From an uncultured Pelagibacteraceae bacterium (GTDB taxonomy: Bacteria > Pseudomonadota > Alphaproteobacteria > Pelagibacterales > Pelagibacteraceae), in NCBI GenBank assembly GCA_902536925.1, contig CACAZL010000003.1, forward strand, positions 1 through 64,000: a DNA stretch of 64,000 nucleotides, in the 5' to 3' direction. The notes under the pieces are model-generated. The model saw nothing but the letters and a program-made list of their open reading frames with translations, had not been told where the DNA came from and searched no databases. Of this stretch, positions 49,737 to 58,105 are shown piece by piece; the stretch's first letter is position 1; each line of letters starts with the position of its first letter. A program made the position numbers and the translations under genes.

Positions 49737-50269
49737 TTTAATTTTAATTTTATTAAATCTTTATATTGATTGATATTTTTCATTTTAATTCCAACTTCTT
49801 TTGATGCTTCATCAAATTTTCTGAGAAGTATGGAACTTTTGAAATAATCTTTGTTTTCAAAATCTTCACACTCTTTATCATTTAAAACCCCCCCTTGAAG
49901 TTTTAGACTAATCTTCGATGCTTTAGACAATTTGTTATAATACCTTTTGTCTCTTGCTAAATATCGCTTGGCTAAAACATGATATTTGATTGGGTTTACA
50001 ACTTTATTGCTAAAATGTTTTTTTAGAAATTTGTATCCAATTATCTCATGTTCACCATCTTTATTATTTTCTACTAATTTGTCTGGATCATCTATAACAA
50101 AATGTCCATAATCATGAAGTAAGCAAGAACATATTAGATCATCGTCACATTTAGCCTTTTCTGCAAGCATTGCAGATTGAATCATGTGATCTGCTATCGT
50201 TATATTTTCACCTATATATAAAGATTTATTATTTTCAAAATTATAAATAATTTCTTCTACAATTTGCAT
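49733..50269 (-). CDS. HD-domain oxygenase of PhnZ/TmpB family
   Basis: YIGENITIADHMIQSAMLAEKA, LLHDYGH, HVLAKRYL, LSKASKISLKLQGG, RKFDEASK; recalled alignment to PhnZ. Confidence 0.75.
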   Translation of the reverse strand: MQIVEEIIYNFENNKSLYIGENITIADHMIQSAMLAEKAKCDDDLICSCLLHDYGHFVIDDPDKLVENNKDGEHEIIGYKFLKKHFSNKVVNPIKYHVLAKRYLARDKRYYNKLSKASKISLKLQGGVLNDKECEDFENKDYFKSSILLRKFDEASKEVGIKMKNINQYKDLIKLKLK

Positions 50270-50737
50270 TTATTTTTTTAATTTACCTGTAAGTACAAGA
50301 TTATTAGTTTTAAAATTATTTTTATTCTCATTAATAAAATCTTCCATAATTTTTATTTTATCTTCTTCGAATTCTGTAACTTTTCGTTTATCTAGATCAA
50401 TATAAAGAGAGATACTTTCTGTTGTTGCAGCAAGTTTTTTTGTTTTTTTTTCAATCATTTCACATTTTAAATGTAATCTTTTTTTATCATGATCAAAAAA
50501 AGTGCAATAAACATCTACTTCTTCATTTTCTTTAACTTCGTTGTTATAAGTTGTTCTTGTTTCAACCACCATAGTGCTTCTTTTATTAATTTGTGCTTTA
50601 GCTCCACCCATTTCAAATTTATTAAGCATCGTCTCCCAAGCTTCATCAAAAATTAAAACATAATAAGCCATGTTCATATGCTCATTATAATCTGTCCAAT
50701 CTTTAATTATTTTTCTCGAAGCCAAATGGAATGACAT
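50270..50737 (-). CDS. Hotdog thioesterase, likely betainyl-CoA thioesterase
   Basis: WTDYNEHMNMAYYVLIFDEA hotdog motif; next to carnitine degradation genes. Confidence 0.75.
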   Translation of the reverse strand: MSFHLASRKIIKDWTDYNEHMNMAYYVLIFDEAWETMLNKFEMGGAKAQINKRSTMVVETRTTYNNEVKENEEVDVYCTFFDHDKKRLHLKCEMIEKKTKKLAATTESISLYIDLDKRKVTEFEEDKIKIMEDFINENKNNFKTNNLVLTGKLKK

Positions 50738-50741
50738 TTTA

Positions 50742-51602
50742 TCAGCTTTTATTTATTTTATTTGCTACTAACAATTTTCTTTGCATCTCTCGTAAAACTG
50801 GTCTTTCTATTAATTTGCCATCAATTACAACCAAACCTGTATTAGCTTTTTTAAATTGATCCATAATTCTTTTAGCTTTACTTATTTCTTCTTCTGATGG
50901 AGTAAAAATTTCATTTAAAATACTTATTTGTTTTGGATGAATAGATCCTTTTCCAGTAAAACCTAAGTTTTTAACAAACTGCGCTTCTTTTTTCATCCCT
51001 TCCATATTTTCAAGATTTAAATATGGAACATCAATAACATCAACTCCTTTACTTGCACCAGCATGAACTAATCTTGATCTTGCATAAACTAAATTCTCTA
51101 ATTTGTTTTCCACTCTCAATTCTGCTGCCATATCTTCTCCTCCGAAATAAAGAGCAACTATTCTATCGCTAGAATGTGCAATATCATAAATACTTTCAAG
51201 AGCTTGATTAGTTTCCATTATAACATGAAGATCAGTATCTAAACCGCAATCAGTAAGCATGTCATCAATAAATGTAATTTCGTCAGGCGTTTTAACCTTA
51301 GGTAACATGATAGCTTTAACTTTTAGTTTATTTGAAGCAATAGCTTCTAAGTCTAGAAGTCCATGTTTGGTTCTTTGACAATTTAATCTAACAACTAATT
51401 CAACATCATTTTTTACTTCTAGTGACTTTAATGCATCAATAGTATTTTTTCTTGCTTCATCTTTATCTTTCATGGCTATTCCATCTTCTAATTCAATACA
51501 AACCATATCAGCACCTGAAGCTAAGGCTTTTGGAAACATTTCTGGTTGAAGACCTGGGGTAAATATAAAACTACGTCTTACTCTTAGTTTATTTAAGTCC
51601 AT
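50742..51602 (-). CDS. HpcH/HpaI aldolase / CitE-like CoA lyase family protein
   Basis: RRSFIFTPGLQPEMFPKALASGADMVCIELEDGIA; GSIHPKQI. Confidence 0.85.
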   Translation of the reverse strand: MDLNKLRVRRSFIFTPGLQPEMFPKALASGADMVCIELEDGIAMKDKDEARKNTIDALKSLEVKNDVELVVRLNCQRTKHGLLDLEAIASNKLKVKAIMLPKVKTPDEITFIDDMLTDCGLDTDLHVIMETNQALESIYDIAHSSDRIVALYFGGEDMAAELRVENKLENLVYARSRLVHAGASKGVDVIDVPYLNLENMEGMKKEAQFVKNLGFTGKGSIHPKQISILNEIFTPSEEEISKAKRIMDQFKKANTGLVVIDGKLIERPVLREMQRKLLVANKINKS

Positions 51603-51660
51603 TTAATTTTATTTCCTATAATTATTAATGATATGATATTATATTTTTCTATAAATAAAA

Positions 51661-52548
51661 ATGAACAATAAAGTCTTCATCTCATGCGCAGTTACAGGAT
51701 CTGGTGATACAGCAAGCAAACATCCTGATTTGCCCAAAACTCCAGAGCAAATTGCAAAAGCAGCAATAGAGTCAGCGAAAGCTGGTGCTGCTATTGCTCA
51801 TATTCATGTTAGAGAAGAAGATGGAACCCCAAGTAGAAGACTTGAGCTTTATAAAGAAGTAGTTGATAGAGTAAGATCATCTGAAACTGATGTAGTTCTT
51901 AATCTTACAACAGGAATGGGTGGTGATTTAGATATAGGCCAAGGCAAGAACCCTTTAGAATTTGGTCCAATGACAGACATGGCAAATGTAATGGAGAGAA
52001 TAGCCAATGCTGAACAATTTCTTCCAGAAATATGTACACTTGATTGTGGTACATTAAATTTTGGAGACAGTTCTGTTATTACAGTTAATACACCTAACGA
52101 TTTAAGAAAAGCTGCTAAAAAGCTTCAGGAAATAAAAGTTAAACCTGAAATAGAAGCTTTTGATCTAGGAAATATGTGGTTTGGAGCTCAGTTATATAAA
52201 GAAGGATTGTTAAGTGATCCACCTCTTTTTCAAATGTGTTTAGGAATACCGTGGGGAGCACCCGCAACACCATTAGCTATGCAAGCAATGAAAGATATAA
52301 TGCCCAAAGAAGGCATATGGTCAGGTTTTGCAATATCTAAAAATGAAATGCCATATGTTGCACAAACTGTAGTAATGGGAGGTAACCCAAGAGTTGGATT
52401 AGAGGATAATTTATATTTATCTAAAGGTAAATTAGCAACAAATCCTCAATTAGTTGAGAAAGCTATAAGAATAGTTACAGATCTTGGTGTAGAGATTATG
52501 TCACCTTCAGAAACAAGAGAAAAATTAAAACTTGTAAAACACAAGTAA
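51661..52548 (+). CDS. BKACE-family beta-keto acid cleavage enzyme, likely dehydrocarnitine cleavage
   Basis: VFISCAVTGSGDTASKHPDLPKTPEQIA, AIAHIHVREEDGTPSRR. Confidence 0.85.
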   Translation: MNNKVFISCAVTGSGDTASKHPDLPKTPEQIAKAAIESAKAGAAIAHIHVREEDGTPSRRLELYKEVVDRVRSSETDVVLNLTTGMGGDLDIGQGKNPLEFGPMTDMANVMERIANAEQFLPEICTLDCGTLNFGDSSVITVNTPNDLRKAAKKLQEIKVKPEIEAFDLGNMWFGAQLYKEGLLSDPPLFQMCLGIPWGAPATPLAMQAMKDIMPKEGIWSGFAISKNEMPYVAQTVVMGGNPRVGLEDNLYLSKGKLATNPQLVEKAIRIVTDLGVEIMSPSETREKLKLVKHK

Positions 52549-53489
52549 TGTCAAAAATTAAAACTGTGGGAATTGTTGGAACCGGTGTCATAGGGACTGG
52601 ATGGATAATAAGAAATTTAGCACACAATAAAATCGTTCATGCATATGATCAAAACAAAAATCTTAAAAGCTATGTTTTAAAAGAGATAAAAAGAACTTCA
52701 AAAAGTATAAAAAAACTTTTTGGAAAAAAGATTTTAATTAAAAATTTAAAATTTTTTAATTCACTTGAAAAAGCTCTTGTAAATGTCGATTTTGTTCAAG
52801 AAAGTGTATTAGAAAATTATACAGTTAAAACCGATTTGATACACAAAATCTCAAAATATGTAAAATCGGATATAATTATTTCCTCAAGCTCCTCAGGACT
52901 TTTACCCACTAAAATTTTTTCTAAGAGTAAAAATCCACAAAGAGGCATAATTGGGCATCCATTTAACCCAGCATATTTGTTGCCAGCAGTTGAAATAGTT
53001 CCTGGAAAAAAAACTACAAAAAAGTTTCTTTTAGACGCAAACAAATATTACAAATCAATCTCAATGAAACCAATTATGCTTAAAAAAGAACTACCAGGTT
53101 ATTTATCAGATAGACTTCAAGAAGCACTGTGGAGAGAAGGTTTGCATATAATTAACGAAAATTATGCAACAACTCAGGAATTAGATCGTGCAATAGAAGA
53201 TGGACCAGGTCTTAGATACTCAATAATGGGCACCTTTTTAACCTTTCATCTCGCGGGAGGCAATGAAGGAATGAAACATATGTTAAAGCAATTTGGTCCA
53301 GCTTTAAAATTACCTTGGACAAAATTAAAAGCTCCAAAATTAACAAATAAATTATCTAATAAACTTATATCAGGCACAAAAAAACAAGCTAAGGGTAAAT
53401 CAATTAATATGCTTTCAAATATTAGGGACCAATATTTAGTTGATGTCTTAAAAATTAGAAAAAAATACGAGAATAAAATTAGAAATTGA
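52548..53489 (+). CDS. L-carnitine dehydrogenase (3-hydroxyacyl-CoA dehydrogenase fold)
   Basis: VGIVGTGVIGTGWI; GHPFNPAYLLPAVEIVPG; DGPGLRYSIMGTFLTFHLAGGNEGM. Confidence 0.85.
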   Translation: MSKIKTVGIVGTGVIGTGWIIRNLAHNKIVHAYDQNKNLKSYVLKEIKRTSKSIKKLFGKKILIKNLKFFNSLEKALVNVDFVQESVLENYTVKTDLIHKISKYVKSDIIISSSSSGLLPTKIFSKSKNPQRGIIGHPFNPAYLLPAVEIVPGKKTTKKFLLDANKYYKSISMKPIMLKKELPGYLSDRLQEALWREGLHIINENYATTQELDRAIEDGPGLRYSIMGTFLTFHLAGGNEGMKHMLKQFGPALKLPWTKLKAPKLTNKLSNKLISGTKKQAKGKSINMLSNIRDQYLVDVLKIRKKYENKIRN

Positions 53490-53848
53490 TGAAAGAAAAA
53501 ATTTTTATAAATAAAACAGGCGGATGCATCTGTGGAGATATAACTTTTAACGTTAAGCTTGATGAAGTCCCTTTAGTTTTTAATTGTCATTGCATTGATT
53601 GTAGAAAAAAAATAGGGGGAATGATGACAATAATACTGCTTAGAGACGGAGCAATAGATATAGATAAATCAAAATTGAAAATTTATGAACACAAAGGAGG
53701 TAGTGGTAATAAAATAAAAAAACATTTTTGTGAAAAGTGCGCAGCACCAATTTTAACTTATGTGGAAAAATACAAGAAATACTATTTATATGCAGGTTTA
53801 CTGGATGATATCAGTTTTTTTAAAAAAAGCAGAAAATATACATTTTAA
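53489..53848 (+). CDS. GFA-family protein, apparently truncated by a frameshift
   Basis: GGCICGDITFNV, CHCIDCRKKIGG, HFCEKCAAPI; reading continues in the +1 frame to 53900 (KAENIHFKESHFPFMEINEKNIKV*). Confidence 0.75.
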   Translation: MKEKIFINKTGGCICGDITFNVKLDEVPLVFNCHCIDCRKKIGGMMTIILLRDGAIDIDKSKLKIYEHKGGSGNKIKKHFCEKCAAPILTYVEKYKKYYLYAGLLDDISFFKKSRKYTF

Positions 53849-53903
53849 AGAGTCTCATTTTCCATTTATGGAAATAAATGAAAAAAATATAAAAGTTTAA
53901 TTG

Positions 53904-54689
53904 TTAGTGCATTCTCAAAGTATTGCCATCTACGGCGATTACTTGCCCAGATATTCTTGGAGCATCATTAGAAATTAAAAAGCTACAAATTTTTCCAATG
54001 TCGTCTTCGTATACCCAAGTATTCATTGATGTCATTGAAACAAATTCTTTTTCTATTAATTTTTTTGAAACATTTAAAAATTTAGATTTATCTCTTATGA
54101 CTCTTCCCATTCTATCTCCTTTAATTGTTCCTGGACAAATAGCATTTACTCTAATTTTAAATTTTCCTAGTTCCATTGCCAATGTTTTAGTTATACCAAC
54201 AACTGCCCACTTACTTGCACAGTAAGGAGATCTTAATGGAAATCCAAATATACCTGCGGTTGATGATAAATTTATTATTGCTCCGCCTTTATTTTTTTTA
54301 AGCATTGGAATTGAATACTTTGAAAAATAAAAATGGCTTATAACATTTACCTTTAAAGTATTCTCCCAATCTTTACTTTTTAATTTTTCAAGTGTTCCAG
54401 TTGGCCCGGCAATTCCAACATTATTAATAAGAGCATCAATTTTTTTTGTTTTTTTTAATACTTTGGTAAAAAAATTCTTTACCTGGTTCTCGTCTGAGGC
54501 ATCACATTGAAAAACAAATAATTTTTTATTATTTAGTTTATGCTTTTTGCATTTGTTAAGAAAAGTGGCATTGATATCACAAAGATATACTGTTGCACCT
54601 TTCTCTAAAAATATTTTTGCTGAACTCCAGCCTATCCCTGAACCTCCAGCAGATATAACTATTCTTTTGTTTTTTAAATCTATACTCAT
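53904..54689 (-). CDS. SDR-family oxidoreductase
   Basis: VISAGGSGIGWSSA, NNVGIAGP, SPYCASKWAVVGITKTLA, NAICPG. Confidence 0.9.
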   Translation of the reverse strand: MSIDLKNKRIVISAGGSGIGWSSAKIFLEKGATVYLCDINATFLNKCKKHKLNNKKLFVFQCDASDENQVKNFFTKVLKKTKKIDALINNVGIAGPTGTLEKLKSKDWENTLKVNVISHFYFSKYSIPMLKKNKGGAIINLSSTAGIFGFPLRSPYCASKWAVVGITKTLAMELGKFKIRVNAICPGTIKGDRMGRVIRDKSKFLNVSKKLIEKEFVSMTSMNTWVYEDDIGKICSFLISNDAPRISGQVIAVDGNTLRMH

Positions 54690-54693
54690 AATT

Positions 54694-55719
54694 TTAAGAT
54701 TTACTCAAAGAGTGTTGTAGCTCTTTATTAGTGATATATCCTTTTACATTTCCTTGTTTATCAACCACCTCGCAATTGGCATTATTACAAACAACTTGTG
54801 GCAAAAACTCCTCAATAAACTGGTCTTCATGTATTTTAATAAGATTATTTTTTTCTTCATTAGTTGTTTCATTTATTGATTTCATTATAATTTTAGCTTT
54901 AATCACTTTTGCTCTATTTACATCCTTGACAAAAGCTTCAACATAATCGTCAGCTGGATTCATAATAATATCTACAGGGGTTCCAACTTGAACAAGCTTT
55001 CCAGCATTAAGAATTCCAATGTGATCACCAAGCTTTAATGACTCATCTAAGTCATGAGTAATAAATACAATAGTTTTTTTTAGTTCCGATTGAAGAGCTA
55101 GTAACTGTTTTTGCATATCACTTCTAATTAAAGGATCTAAAGCAGAAAAAGCTTCATCCATTAACATTATATCTGTATCAGTTGCCAATGCTCTTGCAAG
55201 TCCAACTCGTTGTTGCATACCTCCAGATAATTGATTTGGAAATTGATTTTCAAAACCTGTTAATCCAACAGATTCAATTTTTTCCATAGAAACATTGTTT
55301 CTCTTTTCAAGTTCTACACCTTGCATTTCAAGTCCATATCCAACATTTTGTAATACTGTTTTGTGAGGAAACAAACCGAACCTTTGAAAAACCATACTCA
55401 TTTTATGTCGTCTAAAATCAATTAGCTCTTCTTTTTTAAGGCTCATTACATTAGTTCCTTCAATTAGGATTTCTCCATCAGTTGGGTCTATTAATCTATT
55501 TAAATGTCTTATGAGAGTTGATTTACCTGATCCCGATAAACCCATACAAACAAATGTTTCACCCTCATTAATTTTTAGAGTTACATTGTCTAGTCCAACT
55601 GTATGACCTGTTTTTTCTAAAATTTCTTCTTTACTTGAACCATCTTTAACCATCTGCAAAACACTGGATGGTTTTGAACCAAATATTTTAAATACATTAT
55701 TTATTTCAATTTTAGACAT
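54694..55719 (-). CDS. proV: Glycine betaine/proline ABC transporter ATP-binding protein (ProV-like)
   Basis: TGHTVGLDNVTLKINEGETFVCMGLSGSGKSTLIRHLNRLIDPT; LSGGMQQRVGLARAL. Confidence 0.9.
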   Translation of the reverse strand: MSKIEINNVFKIFGSKPSSVLQMVKDGSSKEEILEKTGHTVGLDNVTLKINEGETFVCMGLSGSGKSTLIRHLNRLIDPTDGEILIEGTNVMSLKKEELIDFRRHKMSMVFQRFGLFPHKTVLQNVGYGLEMQGVELEKRNNVSMEKIESVGLTGFENQFPNQLSGGMQQRVGLARALATDTDIMLMDEAFSALDPLIRSDMQKQLLALQSELKKTIVFITHDLDESLKLGDHIGILNAGKLVQVGTPVDIIMNPADDYVEAFVKDVNRAKVIKAKIIMKSINETTNEEKNNLIKIHEDQFIEEFLPQVVCNNANCEVVDKQGNVKGYITNKELQHSLSKS

Positions 55720-55836
55720 TCAAACAATCTTATTTGTTATCTTAACAAATTACTTAACGCTAATAAATCTCTCAAAAAATATTAAGTCAACTATTAATTG
55801 AATTGAAATGTGAATTATTTTATATAATCATTAATT

Positions 55837-56961
55837 ATGCATTCAATTTCAAAAATTTCAAAAAATGGGTCTTATCTTCAAGTAATTTGGGATGATGGGA
55901 AAGAAAGTAAATTTAATTATATGTGGCTTAGGGATAATTGCCCAACAGCACATGATAAAGATTCTAGGCATCGAATGTTTAATATTTTAGATGTATCAGA
56001 AAATATAAACCCAAAAAAATATAATCTTAATAATGATGGTAAATTAGAAATAGAGTGGAGTGAGGGAAATCATGTAAGTCATTATGATATTAATTGGCTT
56101 AGAGAAAATTGTTACACAATAAAAAATAATGAAGAATACAAATCACCTTATCAATTGTGGGATGGCAAATTAGAAAAAAATATTGATAGTATATATATAG
56201 ATCATAATGAAATAATATCTTCTGAAGAGGGATTAATTAAATGGTTAGAGCTTCTTCACTATAAAGGAATAGCTATAGTTTATAATGCTCCAGTAGAAAA
56301 AAATTCTGCATTTCCTGTTTTAAATAGAATTAGTCACACAAGAGAGACATTTTTTAAAACACCTTTTGAAGTTATAAATATACCAAAACCAAATAACTCA
56401 GCTTATACAGCTCATGCACTTCAAAATCATATGGATTTACCATGGTTTGAGAATCCTCCTGGGTATCAATTTTTACATTGTTTAGTTAATTCAGCAAAAG
56501 GGGGCGACTCATCAGCAGTAGATGCATTTGCAGTAGCAGAATATTTAAAGAAAAATGATAAAGATACTTTTGATACGCTAACAAAAATTCCTTTAAAGTT
56601 TAGAGACAAAGATTACACACAAGAAGCTCATAGAAGTTTTTATGGTACTGCAATAAGTCTAACAAAAGATGGCGATTATAATGATGTTAGATTTAGCACT
56701 GCAACAATGGATGCTTTAGATTGTCACCCGGATCAAATGGATAAAGTTTATAAATCACATCATAAATTTGGAAAACTTTTACACGATGACAAATTTCAAA
56801 TAAAATTTAGACTAAAACCTGGAGATATATATACATTCAATAATAGAAGAGTGCTTCATGGAAGAACTGAATTTGATCCAAATTCTGGACACAGACACCT
56901 GCAAGGTTATTACATGGATAGAGATGAAATTGTGGGTAGATTAAATTATCTTAAGAAATAA
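55837..56961 (+). CDS. Gamma-butyrobetaine hydroxylase / TmpA-like 2OG-Fe dioxygenase
   Basis: NYMWLRDNC; HMDLPWFENPPGYQFLHCL; RFSTATMDALD; NNRRVLHGRTEF. Confidence 0.85.
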   Translation: MHSISKISKNGSYLQVIWDDGKESKFNYMWLRDNCPTAHDKDSRHRMFNILDVSENINPKKYNLNNDGKLEIEWSEGNHVSHYDINWLRENCYTIKNNEEYKSPYQLWDGKLEKNIDSIYIDHNEIISSEEGLIKWLELLHYKGIAIVYNAPVEKNSAFPVLNRISHTRETFFKTPFEVINIPKPNNSAYTAHALQNHMDLPWFENPPGYQFLHCLVNSAKGGDSSAVDAFAVAEYLKKNDKDTFDTLTKIPLKFRDKDYTQEAHRSFYGTAISLTKDGDYNDVRFSTATMDALDCHPDQMDKVYKSHHKFGKLLHDDKFQIKFRLKPGDIYTFNNRRVLHGRTEFDPNSGHRHLQGYYMDRDEIVGRLNYLKK

Positions 56962-56964
56962 AAA

Positions 56965-56992
56965 AAGGGCTTTGAAAATATCAAAGCCCTTT
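56965..56992. terminator. Bidirectional Rho-independent terminator
   Basis: AAGGGCTTTGA-AAATA-TCAAAGCCCTT between convergent genes, A-tract and T-tract flanks. Confidence 0.85.
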
Positions 56993-57014
56993 TATCTAAT
57001 TTATTTTAAAGTTA

Positions 57015-58019
57015 TTATGGAAGCCAACTTTTCCATTTATCTGGATTATTGTCTAACCACTCATTAACAACTTCTTTAACATCTCTTCCATTTTGATCAA
57101 CTTCAACTAACATTTTAGCTTGGTCGATATTTTGTAAAGACATTTTTTCAAAGAACTTCTTAGCATCAGCATGTTCAGCGCTAGCAAAAGTAGCTGGGTT
57201 TCCATAGTTCATAGTGTAATCTTTAGCCCAACCAGTTGCTGGCCATGCAGCAGTTCCACAATCTTTCCAGTTATTTGCTTCAGTGAAGCTGTCACAAACT
57301 TTGTGATCTGGAAGTTTTACACCAACCATATCATAAGCACCAAAAAACCAATGTGGCGACCATAGATAAAGTAGGAATGGTTCTTTTCGCATGTAAGCAG
57401 CTTTTGCTTCTGCGATAGCAGCTGCTTCTGTTCCAAGTTCATCAGCTTGGAAGTCTATTCCTAAAAGATCAAGTCTTTTTTGGTCATGACAGTTCCAACC
57501 TGCAACTGGACATCCAATAAGTCTACCTCTATTACCACTTTCAATTGTTGCAAATTTTGCTTTGTGTTTATTTAAGTCTTTCCAAGTTTTAATACCTAGT
57601 TCTTCAGCAGCGTATCTTGGTATCCAGTAGTCTGACATACCGATTATTCCTGCTGTTCCAAGTAAGTCTACACTTCCATCACCACTGTATGTACCAACGA
57701 CTTTACCCTCGTATATTAAGTCCTCATTTAACATAACAGTGTCAGCTTCTGCGTAACTTGGCCAACTTTCGCAAGCGAAGTCTAGCTCACCTGCAGCGAT
57801 TGCTTCCCATAAACCAGTTCCTGAAGGAAATACAGTTTGTTTAATTTTGTATCCCATTTCTCTTTCAAGAATTGCTACGGCAACTTCGCAAGTAATTATC
57901 CCACCAGTCCAATCTGCTATAGCTGCATGAAGTCTTTTGGCTGCATTGGCTTGACCAAAGCTTCCAATTAACAGAGCTACAGAAAGAATTAGTGCTGATA
58001 TCTTTTTTGATAACTTCAT
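57015..58019 (-). CDS. proX: Glycine betaine ABC transporter substrate-binding protein (ProX/OpuAC-like)
   Basis: Signal peptide; WTGGIITCEVAVAILEREMGYKIKQ; adjacent permease. Confidence 0.88.
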   Translation of the reverse strand: MKLSKKISALILSVALLIGSFGQANAAKRLHAAIADWTGGIITCEVAVAILEREMGYKIKQTVFPSGTGLWEAIAAGELDFACESWPSYAEADTVMLNEDLIYEGKVVGTYSGDGSVDLLGTAGIIGMSDYWIPRYAAEELGIKTWKDLNKHKAKFATIESGNRGRLIGCPVAGWNCHDQKRLDLLGIDFQADELGTEAAAIAEAKAAYMRKEPFLLYLWSPHWFFGAYDMVGVKLPDHKVCDSFTEANNWKDCGTAAWPATGWAKDYTMNYGNPATFASAEHADAKKFFEKMSLQNIDQAKMLVEVDQNGRDVKEVVNEWLDNNPDKWKSWLP

Positions 58020-58105
58020 TTATTTCCTCTCTTTTTAATTAATTAAAAATGCATTTTAGATCAAAATGTATAAGTATGTAAACCACACAAATAGTACTAT
58101 TTGTC

